Positions 11,801 through 20,800 of a DNA stretch of 64,000 nt are shown in pieces (the stretch's first letter is position 1; every line of letters starts with the position of its first letter). Source of the stretch: Candidula unifasciata (Eukaryota; Mollusca; Gastropoda; Stylommatophora; Geomitridae). A program made the position numbers and the translations under genes. Under the pieces are notes generated by a model. The model saw only the letters and a program-made list of their open reading frames with translations. It was not told the DNA's origin and made no database searches. The DNA is taken from NCBI GenBank assembly GCA_905116865.2, contig CAJHNH020008455.1:632580-696579 (forward strand), in the 5' to 3' direction.

Positions 11801-14800
11801 CTGGGAAACAACACGATACTGTTCCAGTACTTTAATCTTCCACTCGCGGCTTACACTGCCGGCACATGAACTAGACAACTGTCCAGGCACACATTATAAT
11901 GCAAGTGTCAACTATTACCTTCAAGTAGAAATCACAATCACACTAACATCTTGAACGAAACACAGCAGCTGTCCTGACAGACACAACTCAGACGACCCGC
12001 AGACATATTACTGGCCAGCTTTTTTCGCCAAGTTGGACTGGAACAAATTCACTCACAAAAACATCTGCTGAATCCACACATCATCCACCGCTGTCCATGC
12101 ACACTGTTCCTAGGTCCAAAACGAGACTGCTCACAAACCTTTTCTTCGCTATTATATAGCCCTCTGATCTATCTTGTTCTAGAATATTCTGGATTCATTC
12201 TCACGAATTTCCCACTGTTGAAAGTCGTGTCTGGCCCGTGATAATTCACATTTCACACAAATCCTGTGAACAATCATGTTTCACATAAAACCTGACTTTC
12301 AGATGTCTCTCATGAAACTCAAGACATAAATCTCGTGTTATCTCAGCCAGTCAAAACATTCGTCTTACATCTATTACTCTTACATCTATTACTGACGTCA
12401 TCTATCGGGCATAAATTAATGAGGAGAAAATGACTCTTTTGGGAAAAGAATTCACTATTTTAACAGATAACTTGGGGTTGACAAAATTATTAACAATTGA
12501 TGCCAATAGCAATCCAAGGGTATATAGATGGGCATTGTTGATATCACAATTCAAATTTAACATTGAACACATCAAAGGAACAGACAATCATTTACCGGAT
12601 ATCATGTCACGTTTGTAGAAGATGTTGCAACTGCTATTACAACTTGTATTAACTGAAATCATTTTATGCAAGGGTATGCATTGTATTATTGTATGAATGT
12701 ATTATATGAATTTACAGCTTGGAAAAATATATATGTTTGATTTGATCGGGCATAAATTAATGAGGAGAAAATGACTCACTACATTCTCCCCCACCCCAAA
12801 AAAATGTTTTACATTTTCAATTAATCAGGTGTGAACATTTCACTGAACATTGTGATTCTAGACCTTTGTAGTGAATCATTTTCGACAAGTTCATTTCCAA
12901 ACCAAGTTCCCTTTACCTCATTAGGTTAACAATTCAAACACTCTAAAATGCCATCTGTATACACACCAAAACATTGCATGATCACTGCACTACCCTACAA
13001 AAAGTCCTATCAAGAATAAATGACGCGAAATAAGTTCTTATTGTATTTAATGTTCTTTTCTATTAACTGTTTAAGTGTGAAGATTGCATCTGTGCAACTT
13101 CTATTTCTCCTAAATCCCATCTGTTCTTCTGCCAGCTGTGGTTCTATCACTGGTCTCAGTCTTGTTTCTATTATCTGGCATACATTTTGCCAACATGGCT
13201 TAAAACAGAGATGCCTCGGTATTGACCACATTCTCGTTTGCTTCCTTTGTTCTTCCACAATGGTATAACTATTGCGTGTTGCCAATCAATAAGGGCAGTT
13301 TGTTGTACCCATGCTGCATTAAATATTCTGTGAAGCCGATGCTGCTTTCACCTGCTGTTTGAATTATTTCTGTTGGTAATCTATCAGCTCCTGGTGCTTT
13401 AAATTTGGGAGACTGCTTAATGGCTTTTTTTATTTCATCCATTAGTTCTACCACTGTTGCTCTGTGCTCTTCAGTTGTTCTTTCCTGATGATCTCCTAGA
13501 GGATTAAAGAGCTCATTGAAGTATTCCCTCCATCTTTCTGCTATCTCGGGTGGATCTATCAATGGCCTTCCTGTCTTATCATTAATTATTTCAGTGGGGT
13601 TGTAGCTCTCATCTCTTTTCCGCATATTTTTAACTACTTTGAAAAATTTTCTGCTGGCTGTTTTCTCATTTTCTGCTAATGACTCACCGAAACGTTCCCA
13701 TTATGCTTGTTTTGCTTTCTTGACCCTCCTGTTGGTTTCTCTCCTTTGCAGTCTATAGTTTATATAATCTTCTTCTTTTTTTAATTTTATCCACTGTTTA
13801 TATGTCCTTTTTTTTTTTAATTGCGTCTTTTACTTATTCGCACCACCAAGGTAAAAAAAAATTTTTTATTTCCCCGTCTGTTTCCACTCTTCCGTTTTCC
13901 ACATAATTCTTCTGCAATACTAAGCATAGTGTTTTTATGTAGCTGGACTAGGGCATATTGTTTTTATATAGCTGGTATAGGGTATATTTTTTATTATATA
14001 GCTGGTATAGGGCATATTATATAGCTGTTATATGGCATATTATATAGCTGTTATATGGCATAGTATGTAGCTGGTATAGGGCAAATTATGTAGCTGGTAT
14101 AGGGCATATTTTTTAGCTGTTATAGGGCATATTATATAGCTGGTATAGTGCATGTTGTATATCTGGTATAGGGCAAATTAAATAGCTGGTATAGGGCATA
14201 TTATATAGCTGCTGTAGGGCATATTATATCGCTGTTATAGGACATAAATTATGTTTGAAAAAAATCTTCTTCCCCCTCCTCCAGGCTGTCAGTTTGGAGA
14301 CTGCTGGTTCTGGAGTCACATGTAATGCAGTTTGTCCTGGCTATGTAGAAACACCTCGTAAGTTCATCGTTTTGCTGTTTCTAAGGAAAGACCTTTCAAA
14401 TATATCAGATTAAGTCTACCTAAGTTTTTTAGTGTGACCGTGTTATGGAAAGAGGGAAACTGGAACATGTTATGAAAAGAGGGAAACTGGAATATGTTAT
14501 GAAAAGAGGGAAACTGGAACATGTTATGGAAAGAGGGAAACTGGAATATGTTATGAAAAGAGGGAAACTGGAATATATTATGAAAATGGAGAAACTGTAA
14601 TATGTTATGAAAAGAGGGAAACTGGAACATGTTATGAAAAGAGAGAAACTGGAATATATTATGAAAAGAGAGAAACTGGAATATATTTTGAAAATAGAGA
14701 AACTGGAATATATTATGAAAAGAGGGAAACTGGAACATGGTAAAGATTCATGGAAAGATTCTTGATGGTCTTTTGTCACGGCTTAGAGCAGTGGTTCTCA

Positions 14801-17800
14801 ATCTGCGGGTCGCTAAACCGGATTGCGCGGAGACCGGGTGACGAACTCCTTGTGGTCTGTGTTCACTCCCGGGGGTAGGCAGAAAAGCCACATTTCTCCC
14901 AGATTTACGGTATTTATCATGGAATCAAGGCCGAAAGGTTGCAATATCCATAATACCGAGCCTAAAGGTTAACAACTCATGGCTTCTGGATACTAAAACA
15001 AACAATACTCAAGGAGTCACTTATAGCCTGTGCCCATTTTCTTGTCGGTAGGCCCCTACCCCTCCTTCCTGGTACCATGCCTTCTGCTATTATTGTTTCC
15101 AATCCGTCGTGGTGCTTGATATGACCCAAAATTGTTCAGCTTCTGAGACAGGATGCTGTTTATGTGCCAATCTTCCTTGATGTTCAGATCTTTCAAGATG
15201 TCAATGTTTCATTTGTTTTTGCTTTTGATAGTGATAATAAATGTCTGGGGATTTTGGTTTGCTCACGTACAATCGTTTGTTACTTGTGAGTTTGTCCACT
15301 CCTTCATTTGTTTTTTCCCCACTCCGTCCTAGCTCAGGTGGTGGGAAGTTCCAGCTGAGAGTGGTTAAGTTTAGCTTCAGAGTAGAGTTTGCCTGTTGCG
15401 ATTTTTCTGATGCATGTTCATGGAGTATTGTGGCTTTAATATGCAGGTAAAGACTGAAATGGTTTGGCCACCTGGTGAGAATGAATCCATTGGTGCTGCC
15501 AGCGGAACTTGTAATATAAAAATGAAAACACCACATTAAAGGAGTTAGACAAAGTGCAAAATCAAGCGCTCAGAGTCATCACAGAAGGGATGAAATCAAC
15601 CCCCATATTAGAAATGGAGAAAGCTGGGAAAACACAGGCACTGAGAGAACGCAGAGATCCAAAGTTGCAAATACAAGCTGAAAAGTTCCTCAGTATGCCA
15701 GATCACCCGATGGAAAATAGATTTAAGAACCTAGCCTTGGGACGGTTAAAAAGAAGCAGCTTTATACACCAAGCAAAAAGAATATGTAGACAAACTCCTG
15801 ACCTTCCAGAAATTGGCTGCCCACTTAAAAGTATTCCGGAACAAACCCCATGGAGAGAAAAATGTAAACTAACGGTACAAATCCAGACAAATGTGAAAGG
15901 GATATTTGACAAGAAAGAGCAAGATAGTGTACAACGCAAAATGGCCACCCTCAGTTATATTGATGAAGAATACCCACTAGAACAATGGGTCAGAGTCTAT
16001 ACAGATGGGTCCGCAGAAAGTGCAGTTAGAAATGGTGGTGCTGGAGTGTACATCGAATTCCCAGATGGTACTAGGGATACCAACCGGGAAGTACTGCCAT
16101 AACTACGATGCAGAAACCCAGGCTATTAAGATAGCTACAGAGAAACTGCTAAATACCAACCTTGGCTCACAGTATGTGGTAATGCTTACAGATGCTAAAT
16201 CAGTACTTGAAGCATTCCAGTATAGGAAACTACCAGAATTGCAAACACTGCTGACACAACTCAGCGTTCAGCGAAAAGTCGTAATGCAGTGGATACCGTC
16301 TCATTGTGGAGTGCCTGGAAATGAGAAAGCTGATCAACTGGCAGGGGAAGGTGCGACAAAAGAGCAGCCAGATGTACCAGTCACATACCACCAAAAGAAA
16401 AGAATCATTAAATCGATCAGGAAACCACCAGCCCCAGCACAAGACGACTATTTTATTATGGACAGACCAGAACAAGTCATTATCTTCCGCCTCAGAACAG
16501 GGCACAACCGATTACGTAACCACATGTACACAAAATTCAAGATAGGTGTATCAGCCATCTGCACCTGTGGAAATGTGCCCCAGACCGCAGAACATGTACT
16601 CCAGGACTGCACCGATTTTGACACATTAAGGCAAACTTTTTGGCCAGAAAGAACAACAGTGGAACGTAAACTCTATGGACCACTGAATGAACTAACAACG
16701 ACAGTGAAATTTATACAAGAGACAAAACTGCTGATATAGATAACTTATTTCAGGCGAACGAAAGAAGAAGAAGAAGAAAATAAAAACACCGAGCGACAGG
16801 CCTCTCAGAACTGTGAAACATGTACCCACATCCAAGAGACTTGACAACTAAGCTTTTGTGGAAACTTAAAAGGCACCTCAAACTGACATATCAGTTTATG
16901 GCCCATAGCGGTATATGCACCTGGCCAGTGATTGCTGAAGAAGAATAACTGATTAACTGAATTCTCATCTGTTTCAGTGTTTATAAAGCAGGCAGAAGAT
17001 AGAGCCAAGGACCAAGGTATATCATTTGAGGATGGGAAGGTCAGTACATTTCATGTGTGATACTGTTTTTGTGTTCTGTTGTTCTCCCTGTCTAATGCTA
17101 AGTGGGGTCTCTTTTGTCTGTTTTCTGCTTTTGTTCTCGTCTTTTGTCATTTTTCCTGTGTTGTCGGTTCGTGTCCATTTCTATTTTTTTCTCCTTGAGA
17201 ATGTATTGTTTCTAATATTCAACTGGAATCTATAATTAGCCGTTAAGATAAAAATGCATTTCTTTGGCACATCATGAGAAGGAAAACTCAAATACTTAGA
17301 GAAAACAGAAAGGGAATGTTGAATTAAGAATCGATATCATAGCACTCGGAACGCTAACATACGCGCTCCGTTCCCATCTTCAGCAGCAATCAAAGAGTTC
17401 TGATTCCGATGGTACCAGTAACTGTCTGATTGTATATCCTTCTCGCCTTTCCGTTGAGTGTCGGACAGATCCCCTGATAACTCCCCGCAGCGCCATTCTC
17501 CTCAGACAGTAATGATGTAAGACAGTTTGGCATTATGCATAAACCTCTTCGTCAGAAGTGATTTACACAATACAAGATAGGAGGCTGGGAATATCTACAA
17601 CAACACCTGCCAGGTGAAGTCAGCGGCTATAATTTCTTCTCAATTTGCCCTTAAACGTGCCATATACACTTTGTTTTGTAGTGCAGGTAGGCTGCGATAT
17701 CTACGCCATTTGGCCTGACATATCCAGGTTCAGTAGAATCCTATTTACGACATGCTAATTGAGGGGTACATTTGATCTGTTTTGTTACCTTGTCTTTTTG

Positions 17801-20800
17801 GCTGTCAGAACCGAAGTCACAAGAGTGAAGGTCGGCGTAGAGCCAGTTCTAAATTACATACAAAGGCAGCAAATAAAATTGTCTGCCCACTTACTGATTA
17901 TGTCCTGTGATGCCATACCATACAAGACACACAACAGAATAGGGGAAGGAGCATAAACAAGAGCTAGACAAAGAACGATATGGAAAGCCCCAACCCATAC
18001 GGAGCATGAGAATTAAAATCTTTAAAGATACTTTTGATGCACCTGACTCTGTCCATGATCGAAACCCACTGCTGGCTGAGTGGATTTTTATCATGGTATG
18101 GGGCGCCGCAGGTCGATCCAGCTTAAAATGGGTACTAGGATGTATGTCCTGGGGAAGCTAAGATGGCCGGTGTAATGCTGACCACATTACCTACCTAGTG
18201 TGATTGGTCTGTAAAAATATTGGTGCTCTTCCCATATACCCGATGCGCCTAAAGACATGAAAAGGGATCTTTACTTACTGACTCTTTTTTTAACCTAGGA
18301 AATATGATGTATGTTGGCCCTTCCCCCCCCCCCCCACCCTCCCCCAACAGCCTTGTCACACGAAATAAGCAGGGCTATTTTTGTTAATGTTTTCAACAGA
18401 AGCAGATACTGGCGGTGCATCCCTCGGGCGAGGCTGTGAAAATTAGCGAGGTCAGTGCTTATTTTTTATTAGCAGGATGCAGGAATGTTTGTGTGTATGC
18501 AAGTGTGTGCCCATACCGTTGAGGTATTTTGAGGAGTAAATTAAAACTGCAAGTTTAGCCTTTAATCTTGTTGCAGAACTTATAGAGTTTTGCGTTTACA
18601 TCCAACAGATCTGGCTTATTTGTATGCAGACTCTTGGTTCCTTGCCTATCAGAAAAAGTCCTTAATTAGTCGCTTTTTATGACATGCTTTTTAGGGGAAG
18701 TGAGCGGGTCTGTTTCCTTTTTCCGCTCAAAATGAGGCTAGAAAACCACGAGTGGGGGATGCTTAATTTTGAGAGCCTTATATTATAAAAAGTAAATGAT
18801 TTTTGGCCGCTCTAGGATGCAAGCTGGCAATATGGTAACAAGTAAGAATAAAAGACTCCAAACAAGTGGCACGTCTGACATGTGGTGCTGGACTGATATT
18901 TTTATAGATTAATGGCACTCTACAGAAGGAAAATACTGACGACAGAAACGTAATGTTTACATACTATGCTAGGTGCAACGAGAAAAAATCCACTTAGGAA
19001 TGATGATATCAGAAGGAGAGTCGGCACAGAACCAGCACTGAACTTTATAGGTGGACAACAAATCAAATGGTTTGGCCATGTAACAAGATTGGCAGCAGAC
19101 ACGGCATCACAAAAAGCAATATTATACAGAGATAAAGGTAACAGAGCCGGAGATCGACCGCAAAGAAAATGGGCGACAGATATATCAGAGACACTAAAAA
19201 GTACTTTATACGAAGAAACAGAAGGGCCCATTCCAGAGATCTCTGATGCTGCGAGGCATTCCAAGAGTAGAGAAATGAGAAGAAGAATGGCACTTTGTCT
19301 TGTGCTAGTTTACAACATGGCTTCAATATTTGTGCCTTTCTGTCGATCTATCTGACTTCTGCAGACAATTGTTCCCCGGGTCCTAGATGTATGAATACCC
19401 AGAAAACAGCTCATAGAAGATGCATTAACCCACTGACTACCAAGCACATTAACCCTTGCACTTTCTCAGATACCATGTATTTTAATGTGTACTAAAAATT
19501 CCATAACTTCACAACTAATTTAACATAAACTCATAACATTTTGCACCTTTGCACAAAATTTAAAGAAAAACATTCTCCAAATTTAGTAAGATTTCCTAAT
19601 CTTGTTGTACATCATCATCATCATATGGCTGTAGAATGGTGAGGAAAACAAGGCGGCTAAAAATCAGGTTTTTTTCTCTGACAACAATATAGACTAACAA
19701 AATTTCCAGAGCTTCACAACTGATTATCTTTAACTAATAATTTATTGCATTTTTGCGCCAAATTGAACAGAGAACAAATTTCAAAAATTAATAATCTTGC
19801 TGTACATTGATGCAAGAAGGACAACCACAAAATTTTCTGTCAAACACAAGAATAAATAAAAGTAAGTAAAGGTCCCTATAGGCTAGACCTATAATTTTTA
19901 TAGACCAATGGGCACTTTGTGGGTGATGTGGTCAGTATCATGCTGGCTTTACTTTCCAGGACCGCACCTCAAGGCTGGGTTGACATGGGAGTCAAGGTCA
20001 CTTTTGAAAAAGAAAAAGTCTGGTTCCCTCAGGACGCCAACCCACAACTTTCCGATCTGCGGGCGGGTGTCTAGCCACCAAGGCGACTCCCACCAATATA
20101 ATTTTTTTGTTTTTGTTGTTGCTGAAATATTCTTGGATGATAGCCCTGTCTAACTGTGAAAAAAAATTATGCAAATTCAGTGGCTGTTTACCAATTTACA
20201 CCAAGAACTTCTGTTACAGTACGACTGAATTGTCAAACTTGAAAAGCCACACAACAAATGTATCCTGGTAAATGTAAAGGATTGCATTGTGAAACGATGT
20301 TCACTAAACTCTAAGCCACAGAGCCGTAATCTGCACTAACAGATGCATCTAACAATTCAAGACAATTCCCGCCCAAGTGATGTGATTATGTATACAGATT
20401 TCTCTGTGTTGAGGGGCAGACAAGGTGCATGTGGGTTCATAGCAAAGAGGAATGGACATCGCCTACTGCAGCAAAGCCTTGCATATGATATCACAACGTC
20501 TAGTTTGAGAATGGAGGTGGAGGCCGTCTCTGCTGCCTTCCGCTGGCTTGAGAATCAGCTGTACACACATGCGGTGATTGTAACTGACTCACAGAGCATG
20601 TTGAGAAACGTGAAAACAGGCATGCTTCGTGCAGTGTGGCAAGCATCACTTCAGAGGTTCTGGGTAGTTAGCATCCTTTGGATATTTTCTCCAGGTAATG
20701 CCGGTGTGTTGGGAAATGAGCAGGCAGATGAACTGGCTGGCTCTGCACCACTTGGTGGCGAATTGATGTATGACAAGTTAGGTATTGTGAAGGTCCTTTG

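Larger units (their letters stand above)
2106..12436 (-). mobile_element. Ty3/gypsy LTR retrotransposon with PR-IN-RT-RH gene order (GMR1-like)
   Basis: Two direct repeats of about 0.7 kb (2106-2805, 11733-12436) flank gag and pol, all read on the - strand. A polypurine tract follows pol, directly before the left repeat. The integrase H2C2 and D,D-35-E core precede reverse transcriptase and RNase H, the reverse of the standard gypsy order; the GMR1 group first found in cod has this arrangement. Frame breaks in gag and at two points in pol show that this copy is inactive. The 3.1 kb between the right repeat and gag is AT-rich and minisatellite-laden, far longer than a normal leader. The whole element sits in an intron of the SDR gene and splits a LINE. 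Confidence 0.82.

Noticed and set aside
14364..14779. Phe/Ser-rich reading frames on the - strand
   Set aside because: Antisense of the 27-bp minisatellite; the LINE-derived sense is on the + strand.
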